Of a DNA stretch of 64,000 nt, positions 28,123 through 37,498 are shown piece by piece. A program made the translations under genes and the position numbers. Every line of letters starts with the position of its first letter. Position 1 is the first letter of the stretch. The notes beneath the pieces are model-generated. The model was given only the letters and a program-made list of their open reading frames with translations, was not told the origin of the DNA and searched no databases. The DNA is from Nostoc sp. PCC 7107 (GTDB lineage Bacteria; Cyanobacteriota; Cyanobacteriia; Cyanobacteriales; Nostocaceae). Location: NCBI RefSeq assembly GCF_000316625.1, contig NC_019676.1:207501-271500 (forward strand), read 5' to 3'.

Positions 28123-29508
28123 TTATTTTTTAATAAATAAGTAAACATCGCCACGTTGATACTTTAAATCAAATATTGCAGATTTTTTTAGTTGATTTAC
28201 TATACTAATATTCGCATCTGTAAAATTTCTCCAGCCAGGATGACGGAGATTTAGTAATACATAATTAAAAGTATTTAAGTTATCAATATTTGCCTCATTA
28301 GCTGAGGTTGTTTGAATTAATTCTCTATGAGTTAAATGTGAAGCAATTTTTTCTGTAGTTATCACACTCCCTTGAGTTGTCACTAAAGCGATCGCTTCTC
28401 GTGTAGCTTGCCAAGTATCAAGGTGCTGAAAATATTTACCAAAAAAATGCGTATATCTTGCTAAACTCAAAAATGCTATCAATGACCAGATAATAATTGC
28501 TCGTTTATGTTGGATTAATCCTTTTCCAGCGGCCAAGCTAGAAATTAAAACTAACAAAATAAATGGTAAAGCTGGTAAAGAATACTGGTGAACTAAATCT
28601 TTTTGTGGTTGATAATCGGCAATTAAGTTAAGTGCCAAGCAAGGCATAGCAGCTACTAGAGGTTTCATCCCTACAAATGAAAAACCCCAAATTACAGGTG
28701 CTAATAGCAGTAATAAATATTCTAAATTGCTTAATACAAATACTTTTCCTAAAATCAATCCTGGTTGAGAAATTATATTTTTAGCAATTTCTAAAACTGA
28801 GTTACCTAAATAGCTATAACGTCCGACTGCTGCTGCTTCTGCACCGCTAAAATTAGGAATAATTAATTGAGTTGCAATTAAAAACCAAGCTACTCCAAAA
28901 AAAATGGCGATCGCACCATGTAAACGCCGCTTTTCAAACAAAAATAACCAAAAACCCATCGCCGCAACTGTGAATGAAAGTACAGCTTTACACCCTAATA
29001 TCAGACATATCTCTAAGCAAAACCACCCGATTTGATTGAGACGTGCTGCTAAAACTGCTGCTAATATTAGCGGTAAAGCAATTACTTCTGGGTGGAAATC
29101 AAACAAATTAACATTAAATACTAAAGGGTATAACAAATACACAGCAGCCATTGCGATCGCTTGACTGTCTTTTAAACCAGCTTGACGCGCTAACATCCAT
29201 GTAGGTAAAGCACCTAAAGCTAATGCAATTGCTTGTACAGCGAATAGCCAGTAAACACTAGGATAAATTTTATACAGTAAAGATAAGGGATACCAAATCC
29301 AAGCTGCATGATCGCCAAGAATGTGATAACCCATGATCGTAGAAATCGGTGGTTTTCCTTGACTGATTAAATATGCTGCTTGGTCAAAAATTCCTAAATC
29401 GAAAGAGTTAGATTGAAACAATTCGTGCCGTAAACTGCTAGATGCAAATAAAATTATAGTACTTATAACAATCATCCAAGTTACAGGACGAGTTAATGAC
29501 GATCTCAT
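28123..29508 (-). CDS. DUF2079 membrane protein, paralogue 1
   Basis: The first of two tandem DUF2079 genes, 461 residues from ATG 29508 (an upstream TTG at 29520 is also in frame). It has the same motifs as its partner: FDLGIFDQAAYLIS, GYHILGDHAAWIWYPLSLLYK, NLFDFHPEVIALP and DYQPQKDLVHQYSLPALPF. Differences gather in the middle loops and the C-terminal soluble tail, which would be the acceptor-recognition part in a GT-C enzyme. It follows the methyltransferase gene closely on the same strand. Likely an envelope glycosyltransferase, by inference from fold family and neighbours. Confidence 0.88.
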   Translation of the reverse strand: MRSSLTRPVTWMIVISTIILFASSSLRHELFQSNSFDLGIFDQAAYLISQGKPPISTIMGYHILGDHAAWIWYPLSLLYKIYPSVYWLFAVQAIALALGALPTWMLARQAGLKDSQAIAMAAVYLLYPLVFNVNLFDFHPEVIALPLILAAVLAARLNQIGWFCLEICLILGCKAVLSFTVAAMGFWLFLFEKRRLHGAIAIFFGVAWFLIATQLIIPNFSGAEAAAVGRYSYLGNSVLEIAKNIISQPGLILGKVFVLSNLEYLLLLLAPVIWGFSFVGMKPLVAAMPCLALNLIADYQPQKDLVHQYSLPALPFILLVLISSLAAGKGLIQHKRAIIIWSLIAFLSLARYTHFFGKYFQHLDTWQATREAIALVTTQGSVITTEKIASHLTHRELIQTTSANEANIDNLNTFNYVLLNLRHPGWRNFTDANISIVNQLKKSAIFDLKYQRGDVYLFIKK

Positions 29509-29549
29509 AATATTTTTCAATGATTTTTTACTGAAAATTTTTATATCGA

Positions 29550-30287
29550 TTAATTTTTCTGTGCCATTAGCACAATAGATACCCCAAAAGGTAGACGGAA
29601 TCGCTTCATTAAAAAACGTTCACTGGCAAATAAAAAAGTTAAAAATTTATTGATAGGTTTCGCGGGTAAATTTAAATCACCACTAGCATCCACTTTTTTG
29701 TCAAGTTTGAGGATGTTTTTTAATAAACGTACTCCAGCAACCAAGGGAAACAACCAAGTATTAAAATAGCTACCATAGCAGACATCATAACCAGCTTGTT
29801 TCACAACTCTTTTTAATCTTTTCAATGTATAGCGACGTTTATGATGATTAATCTCATCATGGTAACTCCATAAAAATTGATAAGCAGGCACTGTAATTAA
29901 TAAGCAACTATTTGGGTTTAATCTGTTAGACAATGCTTCTAAAGCAGCTAAATCATCATCAATATGCTCTAAAACATCTAAGATCACTATTAAGTCATAC
30001 TGGCTAGTAAACGGAATTTTATCAGGTAAGCTACCTTGTTGTACTGTGGTGATTCGCCGTTCGTTAGCCAATAGACAAGCAGTTTCATCTAACTCCATTG
30101 CGGCAACTTCACCGTAACGAGCTAACATACTTAAGTTACCACCAGTGGCACAGCCAGCCTCTAGAATTTTGGCATTTTTCGGAAGTTTGAGTTGACGAAT
30201 CAATTCCTCTACAATTCGGCGGCGACCGACAAACCACCAATGTTGATCCTCAACGGCAGCATACTGGAGATAAAAATTTTTATCCAT
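29550..30287 (-). CDS. Class I SAM-dependent methyltransferase
   Basis: A 245-residue Rossmann-fold methyltransferase. Motif I is ILEAGCATGGNLSMLARYG (about residues 40-58), motif II the acidic VAAMELDE, and motif IV DLIVILDVLEHIDDD. The opening FYLQYAAVEDQHWWFVGRRRIVEELI is typical of envelope-linked methyltransferases found with glycosyltransferases. The acceptor could be a sugar or a lipid-linked intermediate. It is the first gene of the three-gene minus-strand operon with the DUF2079 pair and is divergent from dxr across 149 bases. Confidence 0.88.
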   Translation of the reverse strand: MDKNFYLQYAAVEDQHWWFVGRRRIVEELIRQLKLPKNAKILEAGCATGGNLSMLARYGEVAAMELDETACLLANERRITTVQQGSLPDKIPFTSQYDLIVILDVLEHIDDDLAALEALSNRLNPNSCLLITVPAYQFLWSYHDEINHHKRRYTLKRLKRVVKQAGYDVCYGSYFNTWLFPLVAGVRLLKNILKLDKKVDASGDLNLPAKPINKFLTFLFASERFLMKRFRLPFGVSIVLMAQKN

Positions 30288-30436
30288 TCAGAAATTTGGT
30301 GTCTGAGCAATAATGCCAATATTTTCACACTTTTTCGCAACCCTCAGAACTTTTGATGAATGATTGTGGCGATCGCTGTTATATCTGAGTCCCAAGCAAT
30401 TTATAGTGGGAGTTATCTGTAAATCCTTAAGCAATT

Positions 30437-31633
30437 GTGAAAGCTATTACTCTTCTTGGTTCCACTGGCTCAATTGGTACTCAGACTTTAGATATTGTCG
30501 CTCAGTACCCAGATAAGTTTCGGATTGTGGGATTGGCAGCAGGGAATAATGTGGAGATGTTGGCGGAGCAAATTCGGCAGTTTCGGCCGAGTATAGCAGC
30601 GATCGCTGCTGAAGATAAATTACCCGCACTCCAAGCAGCGATCCAAGACCTCGATCCCCAGCCGATTTTACTGGCTGGTAAGGCTGGAGTAATTGAAGTT
30701 GCCCGCTATGGCGATGCCGAGACTGTTGTTACAGGTATTGTTGGTTGTGCTGGTTTATTACCAACTATCGCCGCCATTGAAGCAGGTAAAGATATTGCCC
30801 TCGCCAATAAAGAAACCTTAATTGCTGGCGGCCCTGTAGTTCTCCCCTTAGTGGAAAAACATGGGGTAAAACTCTTACCTGCTGATTCTGAACACTCAGC
30901 CATATTTCAATGCCTGCAAGGGGTTCCTCAAGACGGCTTGCGGAAGATTTTACTTACAGCCTCTGGTGGTGCTTTCCGTGATTGGCCTGTAGAAAAGTTA
31001 CCAGAAGTCACAGTCGCCGATGCCCTCAAACACCCAAATTGGTCAATGGGCAAAAAAATTACGGTAGACTCGGCTACTTTGATGAATAAAGGATTGGAAG
31101 TAATTGAAGCTCACTTTTTGTTTGGCTTAGATTACGACAAGATTGAAATTGTCATCCATCCTCAAAGCATCATTCACTCATTAATTGAGTTACAAGACAC
31201 CTCTGTGTTAGCCCAATTAGGCTGGCCGGATATGCGTTTACCCCTGTTATATGCTTTATCTTGGCCTGATCGCATTTACACTGATTGGGAACGTCTCGAT
31301 TTAGTCAAAGCTGGCAGTTTCACCTTCCGTGAACCAGATCATCAAAAGTACCCTTGTATGCAGTTAGCATATAGCGCAGGTAAAGCAGGTGGCTCCATGC
31401 CGGCTGTTTTAAATGCTGCCAATGAGCAAGCTGTAGCTTTATTTTTAGCAGAGAAAATTAGCTTTTTAGATATTCCTCGGTGCATTGAATGGGTATGCGA
31501 TCGCCATCAAAATGATAACTGTAAAAATCCTTCTTTAGATGACATTTTGGCAGCAGATCAATGGGCAAGACAAGAAGTTTTAACAGCAACTAAAAATTTA
31601 GTAACTTCCCCAAAGATGATTTCTTTGCCATAA
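30437..31633 (+). CDS. dxr: 1-Deoxy-D-xylulose 5-phosphate reductoisomerase
   Basis: Makes 2-C-methyl-D-erythritol 4-phosphate from DXP with NADPH, the first committed step of the non-mevalonate isoprenoid pathway that supplies carotenoids, phytol and quinones. The 398-residue protein starts with the NADPH motif [15 protein letters not shown], then [13 protein letters not shown], the metal/substrate segment [27 protein letters not shown] and [32 protein letters not shown]. All catalytic segments are intact. The start is GTG 30437, which puts the NADPH motif at residue 6. A strong hairpin terminator follows at 31683. Confidence 0.97.
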   Translation: MKAITLLGSTGSIGTQTLDIVAQYPDKFRIVGLAAGNNVEMLAEQIRQFRPSIAAIAAEDKLPALQAAIQDLDPQPILLAGKAGVIEVARYGDAETVVTGIVGCAGLLPTIAAIEAGKDIALANKETLIAGGPVVLPLVEKHGVKLLPADSEHSAIFQCLQGVPQDGLRKILLTASGGAFRDWPVEKLPEVTVADALKHPNWSMGKKITVDSATLMNKGLEVIEAHFLFGLDYDKIEIVIHPQSIIHSLIELQDTSVLAQLGWPDMRLPLLYALSWPDRIYTDWERLDLVKAGSFTFREPDHQKYPCMQLAYSAGKAGGSMPAVLNAANEQAVALFLAEKISFLDIPRCIEWVCDRHQNDNCKNPSLDDILAADQWARQEVLTATKNLVTSPKMISLP

Positions 31634-31682
31634 AAACTCAGATATAGCAATCCTATTTGATTTGTAAAAATTCAGAGACTCA

Positions 31683-31722
31683 GATTCCCGACTTATCAGA
31701 TGAAGTCGGGAATCTTGTTTTT
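31683..31722 (+). terminator. Terminator after dxr, TCCCCGACTT family copy 3
   Basis: A perfect 12-bp stem GATTCCCGACTT (31683-31694) with AAGTCGGGAATC (31703-31714), an 8-base loop, and a T-rich tail TTGTTTTT. A standard Rho-independent terminator, 50 bases after the dxr stop. Confidence 0.85.
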
Positions 31723-31832
31723 ATAAATTTTTTCTAAAGAATAGCACCTGTCATGAATTCATGTTTCAATTTCAGGTATTATTACCAAACAATAGTTTTA
31801 TAATCTTTCCCAATTACGAATTTAAAATTATA

Positions 31833-32030
31833 ATGATTCCTACTTTAATTATTGCTTGGATTGTATTTACAATATTGTGGAAAATTGTCAAAACAACTGT
31901 GAGCAATGCCTTAACTATTGCTGCAATTATTGTTTTATTACAAGTGGGTTTTGGCATTACACCACAGGATATTTGGCATCAGATAATTCAGTTTACTCAA
32001 ACTCTTTCGCAGATTCGCGTTAATAAGTAA
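31833..32030 (+). CDS. Small hydrophobic membrane protein, unknown
   Basis: A 65-residue protein from ATG 31833, with one or two hydrophobic helices (MIPTLIIAWIVFTILWKIVK and ALTIAAIIVLLQVGFGI) and an amphipathic end (PQDIWHQIIQFTQTLSQI). The frame is open back to an ATG at 31761, giving 89 residues, but the added part is unlike the rest and the shorter form looks like a conserved cyanobacterial small protein. No Shine-Dalgarno distinguishes the two. Function unknown; isolated downstream of the dxr terminator. Confidence 0.6.
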   Translation: MIPTLIIAWIVFTILWKIVKTTVSNALTIAAIIVLLQVGFGITPQDIWHQIIQFTQTLSQIRVNK

Positions 32031-32245
32031 TCAGATTTCAAGCAACAAGTCTGACCATGTTCTTGGGGTACAGGGAACAGTTTTGAAAACCCATCCGAAT
32101 ATTAGACACAAGCTCACGCCTGTTTATTCAAGTAGGAAAACCCACCCATGTAAATGGTTTCCTAATTTTAAGTATGGGTATTTCCCTGTTACCCGTTCCC
32201 TGTTCCTATTTAATCAAGAGTTCTAACTAACTGCTGAATTCTTAA

Positions 32246-32743
32246 TTAATTACCATGTAACGCAGAAATTCTAGCCAGCGCATCCTTAACGCTTACAGGT
32301 AGCTGACGCATAATCTTACCTCTTTCTCGATCTAATGCTACCAAGGTTACTTTAGCCGTGACATACAATTGCTGTCCATCAACTGAAACAATTGCATAAT
32401 CCCAGTTAATCCGAACACCAGTCACTTCAGTCATCCGAGTTTTAACTACAGCCTGCATACCCAATTGAATTGAACGGTGATAGCGTACTGAAAGTTCTAC
32501 CACAGGTAAATCACAGCCTAGTGCAACTAAATCAGCAAATTCAATCCCAATAGAACGTAAACACTCTACTCTTGCTTCTTCCATCCAAGTCAGATAAGTC
32601 CCATGCCAGACAATACCTGCATAGTCGGTATGATGGGGTTGCACTCTGATGGGATATTCAAACCAACTTTCAAAAGCACGGCTATCTGTAATTTCGATAG
32701 CATCGGTTGGTGGTAGTGCTGGGCTTGGTTGTGATTCAGACAT
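32246..32743 (-). CDS. Hotdog-fold acyl-CoA thioesterase (4HBT/YbgC type)
   Basis: A 165-residue single hotdog-fold protein. The signature HTDYAGIVWHGTYLTWMEEARVECL contains the catalytic Asp and the His-Gly of the 4-hydroxybenzoyl-CoA thioesterase/YbgC class. Its first ~25 residues are a polar extension. It hydrolyses an acyl-CoA or acyl-ACP; in cyanobacteria one member of this fold hydrolyses 1,4-dihydroxy-2-naphthoyl-CoA for phylloquinone synthesis, but there is nothing here to assign that. Single gene with ATG 32743. Confidence 0.87.
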   Translation of the reverse strand: MSESQPSPALPPTDAIEITDSRAFESWFEYPIRVQPHHTDYAGIVWHGTYLTWMEEARVECLRSIGIEFADLVALGCDLPVVELSVRYHRSIQLGMQAVVKTRMTEVTGVRINWDYAIVSVDGQQLYVTAKVTLVALDRERGKIMRQLPVSVKDALARISALHGN

Positions 32744-33244
32744 TTTCCAGTTTGTGAAAAATTATAGTTTTCCACATCTGGGATATCACAAAAAGTAGAC
32801 ATCTATGCCACAAAATCGCCAAAATTATCTTGCGATCGCATGGCATAATTCTCATTATCATTTCTCAAGAGATACATTAGTTGCTTGATGCTCACATCAC
32901 AGACACAGCAACCAAAAATTCAATGATCTTAAATGTCACACAAAACAATGACATCACCAATAGTACTTGCTTGGTAAATTCGCCATTTTTTCCTAAATGA
33001 CAGTGATTTATCCTCACTATCGCAGATGCACAAGCTCTGAAAAATTTTTTCTATCTTAGTTCACGGACACAAAACATTTCACAATCTAGTCATTAATTAA
33101 TCTTATTGAAGGTAATGGTGAATAGGTAATGGGGGATGAAAAACCCTGCCACAATTACCAATTACCAATTACCAGTGAGCCATTGTGAATGAGCAATTTA
33201 TTCTTGGAGTTTGTTAGAAAATAACCCATCAGATCCAGAAATCC
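32744..33244. other. Intergenic with heptamer repeats
   Basis: About 500 bases between the thioesterase start and the end of the DUF1815 gene. It contains the heptamer CAATTAC three times in a row at 33152-33172 and reverse-sense GGTAATG pieces just before. No gene is supported. Confidence 0.5.
33152..33172. repeat. Heptamer repeat CAATTAC x3
   Basis: Three exact tandem copies of CAATTAC, followed by CAGTGAG. Short tandem repeat of the kind common in heterocystous cyanobacteria. Confidence 0.8.
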
Positions 33245-33589
33245 TTAACTCTTTTTGGCTAAGGCTTTACCACTCGCATAAGCTGGTGCAGATTGCTTCA
33301 CAAGATTTGCTAGTTCCTGTAACTGGTTAATTGCTTCTGCTCCTTCTAACTTCATTAATTCGCGGTCATCCCGCATTTCTGTCCAAGTAATCCCATAATC
33401 TGATACCAAAAATCTAATCAGGTGGTTATTTCCTAGGCTCACCATAAATGAAGCACTATTCATTTGGTCGCCACAGGTATAACAAGACGCAGGATAACCG
33501 CGTCGTTCTAATACAATAGCCAAGGCTTGCAGGTTCATGACCAAGTCTTGAACAAATTGTCGATGCTGATGCGCTAGTCTCAGAAACAC
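33245..33589 (-). CDS. DUF1815 family protein
   Basis: A 114-residue soluble protein that I recognise as the cyanobacterial DUF1815 family. It begins with a helical segment (LAHQHRQFVQDLVMNLQALA) followed by ERRGYPASCYTCGDQMNSASF with two Cys three residues apart (CYTC) and a beta-rich part LIRFLVSDYGITWTEMRDDRELMKL. The start is GTG at 33589, well supported by a perfect GGAGG six bases upstream. Function unknown. The stretch upstream of it is the longest gene-free region of the window, so it may have a long leader or distant promoter. Confidence 0.85.
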   Translation of the reverse strand: MFLRLAHQHRQFVQDLVMNLQALAIVLERRGYPASCYTCGDQMNSASFMVSLGNNHLIRFLVSDYGITWTEMRDDRELMKLEGAEAINQLQELANLVKQSAPAYASGKALAKKS

Positions 33590-34605
33590 GTTTTTCCTCC
33601 AGACACCACAGTCATTTTAGTCACTTTTATATTTTTTTTAGATTTTCTCACCCACTGGTATTGTAAGCTATTCATTACAATTCCCGGATAATATTTGCAG
33701 TAGTTAATTAACTACCTAGCTTAGGGTATGAGATAACTGTTAAGTTTGCCGTATCAAACTATTCAGTTTGCAAGTTTAATTTATCAGACAGAAATTCAAA
33801 AATTATTGTTTCTTCATATACTTCTGTGAGTAGAGATCATAACTTACAGCGATTCGCCTTAAGAGTATCCAGATTTAGTACTAGGCAACCACAGAAAAGT
33901 TACGGATATCGTGTTTACCAGCTATTTGTAGCCTAACCTATGATGGATCAAAAGCTTTAATACTCTTTAATGTCCTTTACGCCTTTGTTTGGCTAGTCAA
34001 TGAAGAGTATAGTTAAGTCCTAGTTTAGTACTACCTAAATGTTGGGTAATAAATAATTTACGCCTCCTAAATAAATATATGGAGTTCGGTAGAAAAACTT
34101 GCAGAGACGAGATGCTTATTTCTATCGATATTATATAGATTGGCAGAAAATTGTGATACAGAAAGTGTTCTGAGACACTAAGATAATTTTTTACCCAACT
34201 ATCTCTAGACTAAACCCAGAAAATAACTAAATTCATAATAGAGATCTTGCCATTTTGCTAGGTGTGATCAAAATAGAATGAAAAATTGAATTTTGTTGTG
34301 ACTGGCGAAAGAGTAGGCGAGTGTACTTATACTCCTGGAAGTAAGAGAGCTTATTTTTACAGGCATTCTGTTAACCCATAGTATTTGAGACTTAAGATTT
34401 GTCACTCTAACAATAGTTAGAGATTAATGCAACAAATATCTGTGTAACTTAAGTAAATCTTCTTCGTCAAAACTCTATGTTTAAGAGTGCGATCACCCAA
34501 AATTTTCTCTTACAGCGTTTTTAGGCATTTGCTCAGGCGATCGCAAAACTTAACTAAGCCGGAAATTAATCAACAAAATTCCTGCATTCACCAATAGATG
34601 AAACA
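33590..34605. other. 1-kb gene-free stretch
   Basis: No open frame with family, length or ribosome-binding support is seen on either strand. It lies between the DUF177 gene and DUF1815, both on the minus strand. Inside are a 7-bp stem with tetraloop at 34405-34422 and a weak long-range inverted repeat ATACTCTT/AAGAGTAT (33960-33967 with 34003-34010). A non-coding RNA is possible but I cannot assign one. Confidence 0.5.
34405..34422. repeat. Small hairpin in gene-free stretch
   Basis: CTCTAAC (34405-34411), loop AATA, GTTAGAG (34416-34422). A compact perfect 7-bp stem without a T-run. Confidence 0.5.
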
Positions 34606-35112
34606 CTAACCAGGAAGTTGCTTTTTCAATGCTTCCAAACCAGCCCAGCGGTTATCAGCAGGCTTTTCTGAACTCATATCAACACTTTTCAAAATACCTG
34701 GACAATTCAAGTCACACAACTGTCGCTGAGGCATTTCTAAACACATTTGTTCATATAGCCATTCACTAGGATAAAAATATCCATTGAGTGACAGAGTTTC
34801 TACCAAGTCTTCCATCGCTATTTCCCGTTCTAGGGGCAAGTCTTGTGGTTGATTGGCGGCTTCATCCAACCAAATAATTTCTTTGGTGTTCAGCGCTAAC
34901 CGACGATTGTACTGTTGCAAACAGCGGTTACATATACAAGTAATAATAGTTTCTGCCTGACCGGACACTTCTAGGTAATTGCCGTGATGCTGCACACGCA
35001 CACGACCCCGAACTGGTGTCAACGTTTCTAGTCCCGGCAGAAACTCTTGAACCTGAATTTCCTCTGTCCGCTCCGGGGCTTTGGTGAGCTGCGGAATAAA
35101 AATTGCGTCCAT
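34606..35112 (-). CDS. DUF177 (YceD-like) protein
   Basis: A 168-residue soluble protein of the DUF177/YceD family. It has the Cys pairs typical of the family (CICNRCLQQYNRRL near residues 58-70, and CLEMPQRQLCDLNCPG near 138-150) and an acidic middle. The family is linked to ribosomal RNA/ribosome maturation in bacteria and plastids, where it often adjoins ribosomal protein genes. Here it is the last gene of the minus-strand run that starts with rpmH, which agrees with such a role. 113 bases separate it from jag. Confidence 0.87.
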   Translation of the reverse strand: MDAIFIPQLTKAPERTEEIQVQEFLPGLETLTPVRGRVRVQHHGNYLEVSGQAETIITCICNRCLQQYNRRLALNTKEIIWLDEAANQPQDLPLEREIAMEDLVETLSLNGYFYPSEWLYEQMCLEMPQRQLCDLNCPGILKSVDMSSEKPADNRWAGLEALKKQLPG

Positions 35113-35225
35113 AGGATTTGTGAGACATCCTCACTAACAGTTATGTTGCCAATCAGCAATTCTGCTGATAATACATCTTTAATTTTAGCTCTTAGAACAG
35201 TTGAAATTGCTGACTGGGTGAGCTT

Positions 35226-35741
35226 TTATAGTTCTACAGCCGGACGTACAACCAAATGACGATGTGGCTCTTTACCGCGGCTGAAGGTTTCTAACTCAGA
35301 AAATTCCTTGAGGAAGGTGTGGATTTGCCGCCGTTCAGCTGAACTGAGGGATTTAATTTCCACTTCTCTGCCAAAAGTCCGCACTTCGTCTGCGGCTGCT
35401 TCAGCCAAAGCGCGAATTTCCGCTTGTCTTTTTAACCGATAACCATTCAACTCAATGGTGTAGGATGCTTGTTCTTCCTGTGGTTGGTTCAGGTTAAGGA
35501 CAGAATTAGCTAGATACTGAATTGCATCCAGCACAGAACCATCAGCACCGATGAAAACTCGGATTTGCGTTGGTGTTAAGTTGGTTTCTTCAATTGTTAA
35601 CCAGTAATTATCTGGTTCTGGGGTATCCTCATCTTGAGGTTGGGCTACTTCTATATCACCCCGAATCTCCGCAGAGACCCCTGTAAGTTCCAGCAGTGAT
35701 TTTAACCACTGCTGACCTCGCTGCATGGAACTGTTACTCAT
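35226..35741 (-). CDS. jag: Jag/KhpB-like KH-R3H RNA-binding protein
   Basis: A 171-residue protein with a KH-like domain (about 50-105; the GADGSVLDAIQYLANSVLNL segment replaces the GxxG loop) and a C-terminal R3H domain (RRQIHTFLKEF ... RGKEPHRHLVVRP, residues about 130-168). It lacks the N-terminal Jag_N domain of the Bacillus protein. KhpB-type proteins bind small RNAs and affect cell elongation. It starts 3 bases after the yidC stop, so the two are translationally coupled, as in many bacteria. Confidence 0.9.
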   Translation of the reverse strand: MSNSSMQRGQQWLKSLLELTGVSAEIRGDIEVAQPQDEDTPEPDNYWLTIEETNLTPTQIRVFIGADGSVLDAIQYLANSVLNLNQPQEEQASYTIELNGYRLKRQAEIRALAEAAADEVRTFGREVEIKSLSSAERRQIHTFLKEFSELETFSRGKEPHRHLVVRPAVEL

Positions 35742-35744
35742 CTA

Positions 35745-36887
35745 TCAACCTGTAGCCTTTTTCTTAGAACTTTTTGGTTCAAAAGGTAACGATTTTTGTT
35801 CTGCTACTGTTTCTTTCTCTTGGATGGCTACAATTTTTTGCAGTTCCTCTGATAAGGGTTCACGGGAAAGAATATAAGTTTGCAGAGTTTGGAAAATATT
35901 ACCAATCACCATATACATCAGTACCCCAGCAGGTAAGGGAAAGAACAAAAACATTCCCGAAAAGATCACTGGGGTGATTTTGTTGACTGTATCCTGTTGT
36001 GGGTTGCCACCGCTGGAGTTCTGCCCTGAGAGGATTTGGCTAACGTAGAGACTGATACCAAAGAAGATCACCATAGCGACAATATCCCAATGGATTATAC
36101 CGTCGGGATCAACTGCGCCAACTCTACCCAAGGCATCGATGAACAAAAATCCTTTGTCCGCTGCTAGTCCGGGAATTGTGCCTTGAAGTGTCACATCTCC
36201 TGGTTGTAAGGCTTCGATGTTACCTTGAGCATCAACTTTGATTCTTTCTTCCCCCTTAATGATTTTCCATTCTGGAGTTAGCTTTGTTTCTGGATGTTCT
36301 GTCAATAAAACATCAAAAGGTTTGCCTTCTAAAGTCTGATATTGTATTTTTGTTTTTTCTCCCACTGCTAGTTTGTTACCGCTAGGGAGGATAGCAGTTA
36401 CTTTATGGTGTTCCCCATCAGCCACGTAAATGTTTTGTGGGGCAGTAGCAAAGGCTTGTGGTTGAATTCTTTCTATTTGTTCAGATGGCAAGATTTGTAG
36501 GTTAACGGAGTAATTCACACCTGCAAAAGGTGATCCCCGTAAAGTGGCAAACAGCGCTAACAACACAGGCATTTGCAACAGCAATGGCAAACATCCTGCT
36601 AAGGGGTTGCCGAACTCCTTTTGGACGTTCATCATTTCTTCTTGCTGCTTTTGCGGGTCGTCTTTATGGCGCTCTTTGATTTCTTGCATCCGCTTTTGCA
36701 TGAGAGGCTGCACTATTTTCATCCGCCGCATATTGCGGATTGAGCCAGCACTCAGGGGATAAAGCGCAAAGCGGACTATCAATGTCAAGGCAACGATCGC
36801 CAATCCATAGCTCGGCAAAATGCCGTAGAAAAAGTCTATGATTGGCAACATGACGTTGTTTGAGAGGAAGCCGATACCAAAATCCAT
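35745..36887 (-). CDS. yidC: YidC/Oxa1/Alb3 membrane protein insertase
   Basis: A 380-residue inserase for membrane and thylakoid proteins. The five-helix Oxa1 core is split by a large insert: helix 1 (about 17-45, [20 protein letters not shown]), the basic loop [36 protein letters not shown], helix 2 ([24 protein letters not shown]), then about 130 residues of beta-rich insert (140-255) typical of cyanobacterial members, then three C-terminal helices. No N-terminal periplasmic domain of the E. coli type. Centre of the rpmH-rnpA-PH-yidC-jag-DUF177 run. It starts 224 bases after the PH-protein gene. Confidence 0.95.
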   Translation of the reverse strand: MDFGIGFLSNNVMLPIIDFFYGILPSYGLAIVALTLIVRFALYPLSAGSIRNMRRMKIVQPLMQKRMQEIKERHKDDPQKQQEEMMNVQKEFGNPLAGCLPLLLQMPVLLALFATLRGSPFAGVNYSVNLQILPSEQIERIQPQAFATAPQNIYVADGEHHKVTAILPSGNKLAVGEKTKIQYQTLEGKPFDVLLTEHPETKLTPEWKIIKGEERIKVDAQGNIEALQPGDVTLQGTIPGLAADKGFLFIDALGRVGAVDPDGIIHWDIVAMVIFFGISLYVSQILSGQNSSGGNPQQDTVNKITPVIFSGMFLFFPLPAGVLMYMVIGNIFQTLQTYILSREPLSEELQKIVAIQEKETVAEQKSLPFEPKSSKKKATG

Positions 36888-37080
36888 TATTCTGAATTCA
36901 ACCTGAGGTACTGTAAATTTAACTGAATCTAATTTATCTAAATCGTGATTCGGCTGCGACTATCTCTCGCTACGGATAGCCGCACATTAAGAAATTTGGG
37001 GAGTGGTGAGTAGGTAGTTTTTGATAAGTGGGAAGTTTTGAATTTTTTATTTTATACAAAGCAACTATTGCTTTGTCTGT

Positions 37081-37105
37081 TCCCGACTCCCGACTCCCGA
37101 CTCCC
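37081..37105. repeat. Heptamer repeat TCCCGAC x3.5
   Basis: Three and a half exact tandem copies of TCCCGAC between the PH-protein gene and yidC, inside the operon. This is another cyanobacterial short tandem repeat and could affect the intergenic RNA. Confidence 0.8.
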
Positions 37106-37111
37106 TATTTT

Positions 37112-37498
37112 TTATTTAGCACCAGTGTATGTGGGGTTTTTAGCAGCGATTCTTTCATTGATGTAGTCATATACTTCGCGGAAGTTCGGAACTGCCCGCA
37201 TTTCCAAACGACTGCCATTTCTGAGAGTGACTACCATATCGCCCCAAATACCAACGCCACGAGGAACTTTGACGATTTTGACAATTTCTGAGTAAATGAT
37301 GTCAGTGCGATCGCGCCCCATCCAACCACCGTTCAAAGAAATTCGGCGATCTGTAATACGGTAACGCAGCCATAATGCTCTGACAATCGCTCCAACTGTT
37401 AAAGGGATACCTACAACAGTTAGTCCAATCAACAAGTTGAGAATTAAGTCCCCAAGGTGAGGGCCGCCTTCATAATAAACTTCTTCACGAATGCCCAT
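37112..37498 (-). CDS. Bacterial PH-domain membrane protein
   Basis: A 128-residue protein with one or two helices near residues 17-43 (LILNLLIGLTVVGIPLTVGAIV) followed by a bacterial PH (DUF304-type) domain: RYRITDRRISLNGGWMGRDRTDIIYSEIVKIVKVPRGVGIWGDMVVTLRNGSRLEMRAVPNF. Function unknown. The start overlaps the end of rnpA by 14 bases, so they are co-translated. Its steady position between rnpA and yidC in cyanobacteria suggests a link to membrane insertion. Confidence 0.88.
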   Translation of the reverse strand: MGIREEVYYEGGPHLGDLILNLLIGLTVVGIPLTVGAIVRALWLRYRITDRRISLNGGWMGRDRTDIIYSEIVKIVKVPRGVGIWGDMVVTLRNGSRLEMRAVPNFREVYDYINERIAAKNPTYTGAK

